64,000 bases of DNA from Clostridia bacterium (GCA_016292635.1 JAEDIC010000005.1:34045-98044), one strand, 5' to 3'; numbered from the stretch's first letter, positions 24,066 through 30,393 are shown. Notes: generated from the letters alone by a model not told the origin. Numbers and translations are program-made.

Positions 24066-24304
24066 AAAAAGATGGCGTCCGGATCTCCCTTGAGGATGAG
24101 CTGAGATACGTAAAGACCCAGCCGAACGGAGTTACGGTTTACTGCGGCAAGGAAGAGGCCGAGGCCGTGGAAATCAACAACAGCTATAACGAGCCCATCG
24201 AGGGACTTGAAATCATAGAATTCAACGGCGCCGTTCAGGTTACGGACATGGAGGCGGCCCTTGAACGGCTCGGATATGAGGAGGAAGAGCATGGGCAAGT
24301 ATAA
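24053..24304 (+). CDS. Small protein following the reverse transcriptase (83 aa)
   Basis: This acidic protein starts 13 bases before the end of the reverse transcriptase gene, with AAGGAG upstream. It ends VTDMEAALERLGYEEEE, resembling the end of the 75-aa protein at 20973. Such proteins usually accompany tail-fibre genes. No domain is recognised. Confidence 0.6.
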   Translation: MYEIKKDGVRISLEDELRYVKTQPNGVTVYCGKEEAEAVEINNSYNEPIEGLEIIEFNGAVQVTDMEAALERLGYEEEEHGQV

Positions 24305-24728
24305 CGACTGGGCAGAAAAGAAGGCTGCTGAAATAGAGCGCATGAGAGCACAGGGGGGGCAGGCCGTACGCGAAGCCGCCAGCGATTCTCCTGGCGTAGA
24401 TATAGGCTATTTCGATTATGACGAATGGACGCCTGGCACCGCATATAAAAAAGGCGATGTATTTACACACAACGGCAAATGCGGTTTCTGCCGTCAGGCG
24501 GTCAACTCTCTTGAAATATACCCGCCTTTTTCCATCGGAACTGAGGCGCTATACGGAGCAAGGCCTGCGGCGGACATCGATGGCGTTTATCCCTACGTAT
24601 ATAATATGCGCGCTGAAGCCGGTATGAGGGTCCGTTCCGCAAAAGACGGAGAGGTATATACATGTATTCAACCGGCGGATCCGCTGCTGTATGATCCCGC
24701 CGATGTGCCGGCACACTTCACCAAATAA
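24291..24728 (+). CDS. Putative carbohydrate-binding tail protein (145 aa)
   Basis: A short charged helix (DWAEKKAAEIERMRAQ) is followed by a beta-rich part starting near residue 45 with EWTPGTAYKKGDVFTHNG. That spacing (W, GT-Y, GD) resembles chitin-binding or CBM5/12-like modules found on phage tail proteins. The ATG at 24291 follows GAGGAAGAG and overlaps the previous gene by 14 bp. A 7-G tract lies near codon 22 in frame. It is the last gene before a terminator. Confidence 0.6.
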   Translation: MGKYNDWAEKKAAEIERMRAQGGQAVREAASDSPGVDIGYFDYDEWTPGTAYKKGDVFTHNGKCGFCRQAVNSLEIYPPFSIGTEALYGARPAADIDGVYPYVYNMRAEAGMRVRSAKDGEVYTCIQPADPLLYDPADVPAHFTK

Positions 24729-24733
24729 AATTC

Positions 24734-24756
24734 AGAGCCTTTCGAGGCTCTTTTTT
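24734..24756 (+). terminator. Intrinsic terminator after the tail/DGR operon
   Basis: AGAGCCT and AGGCTCT form a 7-bp stem with a TTCG tetraloop, followed by T6. It separates the tail-fibre/DGR block from the surface-protein and lysis genes. Confidence 0.85.
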
Positions 24757-24790
24757 AATACAAACTTCAGATAAAAGAAAGGAACCATTT

Positions 24791-25339
24791 ATGAAAAAGT
24801 TTATTGCAATCCTCATCTCTGTGCTGCTTCTTTGTGGCATGACCACCGCCATGGCCGTCGACGAAAAGGTCACCGTGGCAATTCAGCCCGTGGATTACCA
24901 GACCGGCAAAGCGGTATCCAAAACTTATGTGGAGAATGAACTCTTTAATCTCCGCGTCGACATCGATGTTCCTCGGTTCGCAGATCTCACAAACATGCAG
25001 CTCGTAATAGAGGTAGACGGCGTGGAAATTGAGGAACCCTCTCTTCAGCTGGTGACCGGCCGCTACTATATCCGCGGCGTAGTCACCGCCCAGCCTGCCA
25101 ACATATGCATCAAGGTTAAGGACGTGGCCCTTGAAAACGCAGATACTGCAGAGGAAATGTACGAAGCCATGAAGGAAGACAGAACAGTAACCGCCTGCTA
25201 TTCCTTCACAGCCGGAGTTCAGCAGGCCCAGCAGACAATCTCTATTCCTAAAACTGGCGACGCCAGCGTTTTGGGAGTTGCCCTCATACTTGGCGCCGGC
25301 GCCTGGGTAATTGACTGCGGCAAACGTTTCAAGAGGTAA
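24791..25339 (+). CDS. Secreted surface protein with sortase-type anchor (182 aa)
   Basis: The N-terminus is a clear signal peptide (MKKFIAILISVLLLCGMTTAMA, cleavage probably after AMA). The C-terminus has IPKTGD, then a hydrophobic stretch (ASVLGVALILGAGAWVI) and a basic tail (KRFKR), the three-part cell-wall sorting signal in its [LI]PKTG form. The middle is beta-rich. A sortase substrate inside a phage late region, behind its own upstream terminator, suggests a cargo gene that alters the host surface, perhaps excluding other phages; that role is inference. AAAGGAACC precedes the start. Confidence 0.75.
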   Translation: MKKFIAILISVLLLCGMTTAMAVDEKVTVAIQPVDYQTGKAVSKTYVENELFNLRVDIDVPRFADLTNMQLVIEVDGVEIEEPSLQLVTGRYYIRGVVTAQPANICIKVKDVALENADTAEEMYEAMKEDRTVTACYSFTAGVQQAQQTISIPKTGDASVLGVALILGAGAWVIDCGKRFKR

Positions 25340-25345
25340 AGAGAA

Positions 25346-26149
25346 ATGGAATTTGCCTACGTTATAGATACCGGCCTCAAATGGCCGGAAGGCAAAGGCG
25401 GGAAGCGCCGCGTAACCGATCATGTGCAGGTCCATCATACCGTAGGCAATTACGGTACACCTGAAGCGTGGGAGCGGCTTCACCGCCGCAAAATCGAGAA
25501 AGATGGCCACAAGGGAGTCGGGTATTCATATTTAATATGTAAGAACGGCGACATCTATCTCGGACGCGGCCTCGAGTATTCTCATGGCGGCGTTTCAAAC
25601 AGCGCCACAAAGAACGAGGATGATATCGGCGCCAACGACCGGTCTGTGGCCATTGCCTTCGACGGAGATATGAGGGATTCATCCCTGCCCACCGAAGCCC
25701 AGTTGAGAAGCTTCGTCCGCCTCTGCAATGACGTTATCGCCTATTATGACCTGGGTATCGGAGCGGTGCTCGGGCATAATGAGGTGCCTACCTATAAAAA
25801 CAACAAACCCACCGGCAAAAACTACGCTACAGAGTGCCCCTGCATGGACATGGACCAGCTGAGGGCACTCCTCGGCGGAAGGGAAGAAGCCCCCGATCTC
25901 GCAGTTCCTGATGATGACGAACGAACAGAAGATCTTCCCACATATCCCGCGTTGCGGCGTTATGCCGGCGAAACCTATGTCAACCTGAGAACAATGCCCT
26001 CAACAGGCGGCCAGAAAATTGGGCGCGTGTGCGTAAATGACAAGGTAATTGTTCTGGGATTCAACGGCGACTGGGCAGAGGTCATAATGCATGAGGAAGC
26101 TCCCATGCTGCGCGGCTGGTGTCTCGGTAAGTACTTTGAGGAGGTATAG
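25346..26149 (+). CDS. Endolysin: N-acetylmuramoyl-L-alanine amidase with SH3b domain
   Basis: The N-terminal ~175 residues are an Amidase_2/PGRP domain with expected zinc ligands H30 (VQVHH), H144 (LGHNE) and C164 (TECPC). The enzyme cleaves the bond between muramic acid and the stem peptide. An acidic linker (about 180-200) leads to a C-terminal bacterial SH3 domain with YVNLRTMPSTGGQ, which binds the wall. There is no signal peptide, so release depends on a holin, and two membrane proteins follow directly. The start is 6 bases after the previous stop. Confidence 0.92.
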   Translation: MEFAYVIDTGLKWPEGKGGKRRVTDHVQVHHTVGNYGTPEAWERLHRRKIEKDGHKGVGYSYLICKNGDIYLGRGLEYSHGGVSNSATKNEDDIGANDRSVAIAFDGDMRDSSLPTEAQLRSFVRLCNDVIAYYDLGIGAVLGHNEVPTYKNNKPTGKNYATECPCMDMDQLRALLGGREEAPDLAVPDDDERTEDLPTYPALRRYAGETYVNLRTMPSTGGQKIGRVCVNDKVIVLGFNGDWAEVIMHEEAPMLRGWCLGKYFEEV

Positions 26150-26151
26150 CC

Positions 26152-26472
26152 ATGGACAGACTGTGGAACTTCCTCCTCGACATGCTGCCCTCCATTATCG
26201 TGGGCCTGTTTGCCTTCTATTGGCAGCGTGCTCAGAAAAAACGCGACAAAGCGACCGATGATAACCGCAAGGCCAGGCAGGAAGAGACCATGCTGATGCT
26301 GCAGCTGCAGTGGGCGGCCAATAAACTGTCCTATGCCGTTGCCATGGCACTGAAACGCGGCAGTCCGAATGGCGAGGTAGAAAAGGGCATCGCATCGTAT
26401 GAAAGCGCAAAAAAGGCTTATCGCGAGTTCCTGGACAAACAGGCGATGAGCCACCTTCACGATTTTGATTAA
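26152..26472 (+). CDS. Single-span membrane protein of the lysis module (106 aa)
   Basis: The N-terminal segment (FLLDMLPSIIVGLFAFYW) is one transmembrane helix. It is followed by a long charged helix (RAQKKRDKATDDNRKARQEE) and a soluble C-terminus. The gene starts two bases after the endolysin stop, with GAGGAGG overlapping it. Topology and place suggest a lysis accessory or holin regulator, though a true holin role is more likely for the next gene. Confidence 0.65.
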   Translation: MDRLWNFLLDMLPSIIVGLFAFYWQRAQKKRDKATDDNRKARQEETMLMLQLQWAANKLSYAVAMALKRGSPNGEVEKGIASYESAKKAYREFLDKQAMSHLHDFD

Positions 26473-26535
26473 AAACGCCGATTTTTAATGTTAAGAACAC
26501 AACTAAAGGTTTCTTAACAACAAAAACGGCGCTTT
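26471..26535 (+). promoter_or_regulatory. Nested inverted repeat between the two lysis membrane genes
   Basis: The outer arms are AACGCCG (26474-26480) and CGGCG (26527-26531), flanked by A and T runs. The inner arms GTTAAGAA (26490-26497) and TTCTTAAC (26511-26518) are perfect complements. The outer right arm followed by TTTTT could act as a terminator; refolding between inner and outer stems could regulate holin expression. Confidence 0.5.
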
Positions 26536-26587
26536 TTAATGTAATTCATCAACCAAACTTAACAAAATAATAAGGAGATTTTACAAA

Positions 26588-26896
26588 ATGGAAGCAATCA
26601 CTATCATTATCGTTGTAGCCCTGCTGATAGAGGCAGTTGTGGAAACCATCAAGATGACCATTGAGGGCGGCATTAAATGGCAGAATATTGCCGCTGCTGT
26701 CCTCGGTATCCTTCTGGCCTACTTCTGTCATATCGGCATTATGGCAGCCCTGGGCATTGATGTCCCCATGCTGGTTGATGTTCTGATTACCGGTATACTG
26801 CTGAGCCGCGGCAGCAACTTTATCAGCGATCTTTTTGATAAGATCAAGGGCGGAACCATACAGCTGGCACTCGAGCCCGTTGAAGAATCAGAATAA
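26588..26896 (+). CDS. Holin-like membrane protein (102 aa)
   Basis: This small protein has about three hydrophobic segments: ITIIIVVALLIEAVV near the N-terminus, IAAAVLGILLAYFCHIGIM in the middle, and MLVDVLITGILL. The tail is charged. The size, topology and position after the endolysin are those of phage holins, which permeabilise the membrane to free the endolysin. AAGGAG precedes the start. It is the last late gene before the terminator. Confidence 0.72.
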   Translation: MEAITIIIVVALLIEAVVETIKMTIEGGIKWQNIAAAVLGILLAYFCHIGIMAALGIDVPMLVDVLITGILLSRGSNFISDLFDKIKGGTIQLALEPVEESE

Positions 26897-26927
26897 CTCA
26901 TCCCGCGAACGGGATCCCTTTCAAATG

Positions 26928-26967
26928 CCCCCCCGGCGTAAAACCGGGGGGGAGTTTTTCTTGTTTT
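26928..26967 (+). terminator. Strong terminator ending the late operon
   Basis: CCCCCCCGG pairs with CCGGGGGGG around CGTAAAA, followed by T5 and a T-rich tail. A smaller hairpin (TCCCG/CGGGA, about 26901-26914) precedes it. It isolates late transcription from the attachment site. Confidence 0.9.
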
Positions 26968-27004
26968 AATTACTTAACATAAAGTTTTTAAATACTAAAC
27001 TCTC

Positions 27005-27026
27005 TGGCAACTTTTTGGCAACTTTT
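27005..27026 (+). promoter_or_regulatory. Left pair of integrase arm-type repeats
   Basis: Two tandem copies of TGGCAACTTTT lie here. The identical pair in the same orientation lies at 27237-27258, and the attachment core is between them. Flanking arm repeats around a core are the normal layout for tyrosine integrases with an N-terminal arm-binding domain. Confidence 0.7.
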
Positions 27027-27114
27027 ATTTCAAAACCGGTGAAATAGTGCTTTTCAAAAAACCAGCAAAACAGGCACTTTGGGGCATGCTGGATTACATC
27101 AAATTTAATAAAAA

Positions 27115-27164
27115 TTTGGTTCGGGACCAAAAGGTCGCGTGTTCAAATCACGTCGCCCCGACCA
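27115..27164 (+). other. Attachment core at the phage-phage junction (attP-type): 3' end of tRNA-Pro(CGG)
   Basis: The sequence folds as the anticodon arm (TTTGG / CCAAA with loop TTCGGGA, anticodon CGG), variable loop, T arm (GCGTG, TTCAAAT, CACGT), acceptor 3' strand CGCCCCG, discriminator A and CCA. The 5' half of a tRNA is absent, so this is not a working gene. Identity with the right end stops exactly after CCA (27164 and 63886). The left limit of the core cannot be set without the left junction. Confidence 0.88.
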
Positions 27165-27170
27165 CCAAAA

Positions 27171-27200
27171 AACCCAGACATTGTCTGGGTTTTTTCTTTT
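27171..27200 (+). terminator. Bidirectional terminator beside the att core
   Basis: AACCCAGAC and GTCTGGGTT flank ATT, with A-runs before and T-runs after. After integration this would sit behind the repaired host tRNA at the left junction and replace its terminator. In the other direction it ends integrase transcription. Confidence 0.8.
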
Positions 27201-27236
27201 ATTGTCTTTTTGTATGTTGCCTTATCAACTGCGCTC

Positions 27237-27258
27237 TGGCAACTTTTTGGCAACTTTT
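27237..27258 (+). promoter_or_regulatory. Right pair of integrase arm-type repeats
   Basis: This is an exact duplicate of the TGGCAACTTTT pair at 27005-27026, ending on the first base of the integrase stop codon. It is absent next to the right prophage end, where host DNA begins. Confidence 0.7.
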
Positions 27259-28394
27259 TATTTCGCGGCAACCTTTTCAGAAAATGCATTTCTGACTTTT
27301 TCGGCGTTTTCATCCTCCTTGCCTTCTGCCAAATGAGCGTATATTCCGAGTGTTGTCTCTATCTTCGCATGCCCCATAAACTTCTGAGCACTGAGAACAT
27401 CCACACCGGCATTATAGAGCACAGAAGCGTAATTGTGCCGGAAGTAATGCGGCGTCAGAACGGAAAGGCCTTCTCTGGATTCAATGGGGGCGGCCTCGCT
27501 GCCGGTCTCTTCTCGTATGGCGGCATCGGCTTCATACATGGCCCTCTGTAGCCTTTCCCAACGGCGCTTGTAGGTGGATTGATTAAGATGTGTGTGTGTC
27601 TTGGGGGAACGCAGAACATATGTCCCCTTGATTCCTCTCAGAGGCTTCAGCGCAGCGGCGAGCTCAGTCGGCATAGGTATGGTACGCTCAGAATATTCCG
27701 TTTTCAGCGTTCCTGTGGAATTGGTAAGGAAATCGATATCACGCCTTATAGTAATCGTCATATCCGCAAAGCTAACATCCTGCCATTGCAACCCCAGTGC
27801 TTCACCGCGACGGGCGCCTGTGTAGTATAGGATAAGCAGCAACAATCCCTCAGGATGCTCGCTGCCCACCTTGAGAGCAGCCTTAACTTCCGCAGCAGTA
27901 AGCGCGCGGCGCGTTGTTCCGGACGTTTTAGGCTTAATGAGGGCCGTGGATATATCCCTGCCGACAAGGCCGCTTGCATAAGCGCGTGCGCAGGTGTTGC
28001 GCAGAACCGATTTTACATACCCCACTGTGGAGCGCCCCATGCCCTCCATTCCGTTCAATATCTTCTGCAGATCCTCCGCGGTAACGGCCTTAAGCTGCTT
28101 TTGAGCCAGAGCGGGAAGGATATAATTATTTATGGCTGCAGCATATGCTTTTCGGCTGCCCATGCTGATATGAGGTTTCTTATAGATCTCATACCACTCC
28201 TCAACATATGAGTTGAAGAGGATATCCTTCCGGTCATCGGTGGCGCCAAGAATAAACTCCTGCCGAAGCCGTTCTTTACTCTCTTCCAGCTCTTTCTTTG
28301 TCTGCCCGCTGGCGTATTTATAAACCGGGCGGCCGTCGGCGTCGTGGCCGACTGTTACCTTCGCCCTATATCTTCCGTCTTTTTGTTTTGCCAT
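27258..28394 (-). CDS. int: Tyrosine-type site-specific integrase
   Basis: This 378-aa recombinase inserts and excises the phage at the tRNA-Pro site. The N-terminal ~55 residues (KQKDGRYRAKVTVGHDADGR) form the arm-binding domain, residues ~60-150 the SAM-like core-binding domain, and the rest the catalytic domain. Active-site residues are R195 (TGARRGEAL), H316 and R319 (HYFRH), H342 (GHA) and nucleophile Y352 (IYAHL). I take MAKQKDG as the start; the frame is open 45 codons further, but that part crosses a likely promoter (TATACT, about 28416-28421 on the minus strand) and hairpins. Its 3' end abuts the attachment site, as is usual. Confidence 0.95.
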   Translation of the reverse strand: MAKQKDGRYRAKVTVGHDADGRPVYKYASGQTKKELEESKERLRQEFILGATDDRKDILFNSYVEEWYEIYKKPHISMGSRKAYAAAINNYILPALAQKQLKAVTAEDLQKILNGMEGMGRSTVGYVKSVLRNTCARAYASGLVGRDISTALIKPKTSGTTRRALTAAEVKAALKVGSEHPEGLLLLILYYTGARRGEALGLQWQDVSFADMTITIRRDIDFLTNSTGTLKTEYSERTIPMPTELAAALKPLRGIKGTYVLRSPKTHTHLNQSTYKRRWERLQRAMYEADAAIREETGSEAAPIESREGLSVLTPHYFRHNYASVLYNAGVDVLSAQKFMGHAKIETTLGIYAHLAEGKEDENAEKVRNAFSEKVAAK

Positions 28395-28442
28395 TTTACA
28401 TTTACCCCAATATGTAGTATAATAAGAATAATGGGTTGTAGG

Positions 28443-28548
28443 GGTGTGGCTTTGGCGGCCACACCATAACAAGTGATGCGATGCGGGATGCTCCCCGCAC
28501 CATCTTGTAAAAGCCTCGCCGGCAACCAAGGCCGGAGGAGGCTTTTTT
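28443..28548. other. Three successive hairpins between integrase and NYN genes (last is a terminator)
   Basis: Stem 1 is GGTGTGGC/GCCACACC (28443-28465). Stem 2 is TGCGGG/CCCGCA (28482-28499). Stem 3 is AAGCCTC/GAGGCTT with an inner CCGG pair (28511-28544), flanked by A4 and T6, and acts as a terminator for the NYN gene whose stop it touches. The first two may be a structured integrase leader or a separate RNA. Confidence 0.6.
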
Positions 28549-29227
28549 ATTTATCAGTAAGGGACATGAAATCGGTGTATGTTTCCAATCCGTCTATGTG
28601 CTCCGAAAGTTTCTGCTTAATTTGCTGATTCATGGGGTCGAGGATAAAATCGATTCCGCTGCGCCTCGCCATCTTTGCTACCGGGATAAAATCGCTGTCG
28701 CCTGCAATGAGTACAATCTGGTCAACATGCTTTCCATAGGCCAGCGACGCTACGTCAAGGCCTATGCGCATATCAACACCCTTCTGTTTGACATCAAGAC
28801 GAAAATCATCCTCTGTCAATTCGGTCAAAGGCTTCTTACCTGAAAGAACATCAGAGAGAATCTCAGGCTTTAAGTAATAATAGGCTTGAGATTCAGCCAA
28901 TTCGCCCCTGCGCATAGCGAGCTTGCGTTTCTTCAGCAATGCCTTGTGAAACTCGTCGGACCATTTAGTTCCAGACATGGTGGAGAAATTTATATTCTTC
29001 TTTGTAAGAGGATGCTCTACACTGCCCCTCATGGGCGGGCAGTCATAGTAAAAGATTCGGTAAAGATCCCTGGGCTCATCTGGCTTTGAAATATGCAACA
29101 TACAGTACGCATAAAGCTCGTTTGCCCTTTCTGCGGAAGACTTTAATCCCCATATATTTAAAGCCCTCTTGCGATAATAACCGCCGTCTACAAGGATAGC
29201 CGTCTTTCTCGTGCTTTTAACATTCAT
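28547..29227 (-). CDS. NYN-domain (LabA/DUF88-like) putative ribonuclease
   Basis: This 226-aa protein has the PIN-like NYN fold pattern: ILVDGGYY with D14, a central KGVDMRIGLDVA (D152, D158) and VLIAGDSDFIPVA (D177, D179). These acidic residues form the metal site of NYN nucleases, which cut RNA. The gene is on the lysogeny strand between integrase and repressor, with AGGAGG before the ATG and its own promoter and operator-like palindrome upstream. That place is typical for genes expressed in lysogens. It could be a defence or exclusion factor, or an RNA-processing regulator; the sequence does not decide. Confidence 0.8.
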   Translation of the reverse strand: MNVKSTRKTAILVDGGYYRKRALNIWGLKSSAERANELYAYCMLHISKPDEPRDLYRIFYYDCPPMRGSVEHPLTKKNINFSTMSGTKWSDEFHKALLKKRKLAMRRGELAESQAYYYLKPEILSDVLSGKKPLTELTEDDFRLDVKQKGVDMRIGLDVASLAYGKHVDQIVLIAGDSDFIPVAKMARRSGIDFILDPMNQQIKQKLSEHIDGLETYTDFMSLTDK

Positions 29228-29250
29228 ATAAATCCTCCTGAATAAATAAA

Positions 29251-29299
29251 ACCTCTGAGTTTAGCACATCCCGAAAGGTGGGAGGCCGCGCCCAGAGGT
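29251..29299 (-). promoter_or_regulatory. Leader hairpin upstream of the NYN gene (possible attenuator)
   Basis: On the minus strand ACCTCTG (29299-29293) pairs with CAGAGGT (29257-29251). An inner TCCC/GGGA stem lies within, and TTTTATTTATT follows immediately, just before the AGGAGG. The stem plus U-rich run looks like a leader terminator that would control read-through into the NYN gene. Confidence 0.5.
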
Positions 29300-29308
29300 C
29301 ACTTTAGC

Positions 29309-29358
29309 GTACAACAATGTTGTACAAATATAGTATTCCATCTGTGGCAAAAAAGCAA
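29309..29358 (-). promoter_or_regulatory. Promoter and 17-bp palindromic operator of the NYN gene
   Basis: GTACAACAATGTTGTAC (29309-29325) is a perfect palindrome around one base. It lies just downstream of a minus-strand promoter with -35 TTGCTT (29358-29353), 17-bp spacer and -10 TACTAT (29335-29330), i.e. at the expected start site. Its sequence differs from the two palindromes at the repressor switch, so another regulator may bind. Confidence 0.6.
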
Positions 29359-29501
29359 TACCCTTTTAGAAATGTTCAAAAATATTTGATGTTCTATGAT
29401 ACCTTTTCCCTGATAAATAATACGAAGCATCCGCAATACCAACAAGGAAAAGAATCTGCTTGAAGTTAAACTTTCTGCTTGCTTAAAACGCGAACAATAT
29501 C

Positions 29502-29530
29502 TTGAATAAAGAGAAACAAAACAGTATGTT
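29502..29530 (+). promoter_or_regulatory. Putative sigma-70 promoter for a small plus-strand gene
   Basis: TTGAAT, a 17-bp spacer and TATGTT lie 26 bases before the start of the 37-aa gene. Four of six bases match consensus in each hexamer. Confidence 0.45.
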
Positions 29531-29555
29531 ATGGTAAAAAGCGGAGGAAAAAACA

Positions 29556-29669
29556 ATGAATAAGCAGGAACTTGCCGCCATGCGGGCCGCCGCCCACGAA
29601 CTTATTGAACAGTTAAGTGAAGAATTGTTGAAAATAGCTTATCACTTTTTGAAATCTCTTGCAAGATGA
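29556..29669 (+). CDS. Small helical protein (37 aa) between NYN gene and repressor
   Basis: GGAGG precedes an ATG opening a 37-codon frame (MNKQELAAMRAAAHELIEQL and on), predicted as one long amphipathic helix. It points opposite to its neighbours, has a candidate promoter, and is followed directly by a terminator, so it looks like a self-contained unit active in the lysogen. Function is unknown; membrane-active or antitoxin-like roles are possible. Confidence 0.6.
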   Translation: MNKQELAAMRAAAHELIEQLSEELLKIAYHFLKSLAR

Positions 29670-29670
29670 T

Positions 29671-29706
29671 AATGCCGCTCCCTGCTCCGGGGGCGGCATT
29701 TTTTTA
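29671..29706. terminator. Terminator between the 37-aa gene and the repressor
   Basis: AATGCCGC and GCGGCATT form an 8-bp stem with a 14-base loop, followed by T8 on the plus strand. It overlaps the repressor stop codon and may also serve the minus strand. Confidence 0.8.
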
Positions 29707-30063
29707 TTCATCATTAAGCTGTCTTGCAATTTTCTCAAGGAGCATCCATTCATCCACAGACATCTTCGCCAGGGCAGAAATAACCCTGCGCCGGAAGTCC
29801 GGCTCTCCTTTTAATATATCGCCCACAAAAGCCGCGATCTCTTCCTCGCGGCTTTTTTTAATGAACATTTCACCCACGCCGGTGCGGAGCCATTCTTCAT
29901 TAACGTCAAATTCCCTGCAGATATCGGATATCGTACGATCGGCGGGGGTTTTAACTCCAATACACATCTGTGAAACGAAGGAACGGGAGACATTAATCCT
30001 ATCAGCAAACTTTGTTTGATTCATCCCCAGCGCCTTTATAAGCGCATCTATTCTTTCATGCAA
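29704..30063 (-). CDS. XRE-family lysogeny repressor (CI-like)
   Basis: This 119-aa protein has an N-terminal XRE helix-turn-helix (LGMNQTKFADRINVSRSFVSQ, about residues 13-33), then VNEEWLRTGVGEMF, a pattern common in short phage repressors of Firmicutes. A helical C-terminus follows. It should hold the lytic promoter off by binding the palindromes at 30126-30171. I choose a TTG start at 30063 because AAAGGGTGG stands eight bases before it. An in-frame ATG at 30090 lies inside the -10 element of the repressor promoter and so cannot be within the message. There is no S24 peptidase domain, so classical RecA-driven self-cleavage is not expected. Confidence 0.82.
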   Translation of the reverse strand: MHERIDALIKALGMNQTKFADRINVSRSFVSQMCIGVKTPADRTISDICREFDVNEEWLRTGVGEMFIKKSREEEIAAFVGDILKGEPDFRRRVISALAKMSVDEWMLLEKIARQLNDE

Positions 30064-30088
30064 TGGTAACACCACCCTTTCTGTAACC

Positions 30089-30117
30089 ATAATATACCGC
30101 CGGGCGGCATATGTCAA
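30089..30117 (-). promoter_or_regulatory. Repressor promoter (PRM-type)
   Basis: On the minus strand TTGACA (30117-30112), a 17-bp spacer and TATTAT (30094-30089) make a near-consensus promoter for the repressor. The spacer contains the palindrome CCGCCGGGCGG. Confidence 0.82.
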
Positions 30118-30125
30118 CAAAAATA

Positions 30126-30141
30126 TGTAACTGAGTTTACA
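30126..30141. promoter_or_regulatory. Operator O1
   Basis: TGTAACTGAGTTTACA is an inverted repeat TGTAA-N6-TTACA between the two divergent promoters. With the site at 30156 it defines a shared pattern TGYAR-N6-YTRCA, the expected binding site of the adjacent XRE repressor. Confidence 0.65.
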
Positions 30142-30149
30142 AAAAAACG

Positions 30150-30178
30150 TTGACATGTAGACTAAGTTGCATTATAAT
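30150..30178 (+). promoter_or_regulatory. Early lytic promoter (PR-type), perfect consensus
   Basis: TTGACA (30150-30155), exactly 17 bp, TATAAT (30173-30178). Transcription would start near 30185 and run through the early genes. Its whole spacer is covered by operator O2, so repressor binding would block polymerase directly. Confidence 0.9.
30156..30171. promoter_or_regulatory. Operator O2 inside the lytic promoter
   Basis: TGTAGACTAAGTTGCA fits TGYAR-N6-YTRCA like O1 and fills the spacer between the -35 and -10 of the early promoter. Confidence 0.6.
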
Positions 30179-30229
30179 GACACTAGGTTAACAACAAGCG
30201 TTACCGCAATACTGAAAAGGAGAACCAAA

Positions 30230-30379
30230 ATGGAAGAACTTGAAAAGAAGGTAATCACGGCCCTGACGGCCGCTGTCTCGGACATACCCGACACGAAGAA
30301 GGAGTACTTCCTCGGCTATGCAGAAGCCGTGGCAGACATGAAGAAGAAGGAAGAGAATACAGATGGAACCTTACTCTGA
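30230..30379 (+). CDS. First early gene, small protein (49 aa)
   Basis: The ATG at 30230 follows AAAAGGAG; it begins MEELEKKVITALTAAVSDIP and is predicted helical. Its segment EYFLGYAEAVADMKKK resembles EFCQGYLLAANQIKKL in the protein at 30804, so the two may be distant paralogues. First gene after the lytic promoter, where Cro-like or anti-host proteins are usual, but it has no HTH. Function is unknown. Confidence 0.65.
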   Translation: MEELEKKVITALTAAVSDIPDTKKEYFLGYAEAVADMKKKEENTDGTLL

Positions 30380-30393
30380 AGGGGGGGATAAAC

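Larger units (their letters stand above)
1..27164. mobile_element. Right-hand 74% of a second, tandem copy of the same prophage
   Basis: Every gene and intergenic feature here recurs 36,722 bp downstream with the same protein sequence. The window cuts this copy inside its DUF3102 gene, so its integrase, repressor, early genes and second variable region (VR2) would lie to the left. The copy ends at the att core at 27115-27164 and passes directly into the next copy's integrase side. The arrangement is a head-to-tail tandem double lysogen, or an assembly of circular or concatemeric phage DNA. Confidence 0.9.

Noticed and set aside
27115..27164. A functional tRNA gene at the junction
   Set aside because: Only the anticodon arm to CCA is present; the acceptor 5' strand and D arm are replaced by AT-rich phage sequence here and at 63837-63886.
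28395..28529. Upstream extension of integrase to 28529
   Set aside because: It runs through hairpins and the likely -10 TATACT; the protein family starts at the arm-binding domain at 28394.
29299..29556. 85-aa minus-strand frame in the repressor-NYN interval
   Set aside because: It has biased composition (Phe/Leu/Cys/Arg), no ribosome site, and overlaps promoter and operator elements.
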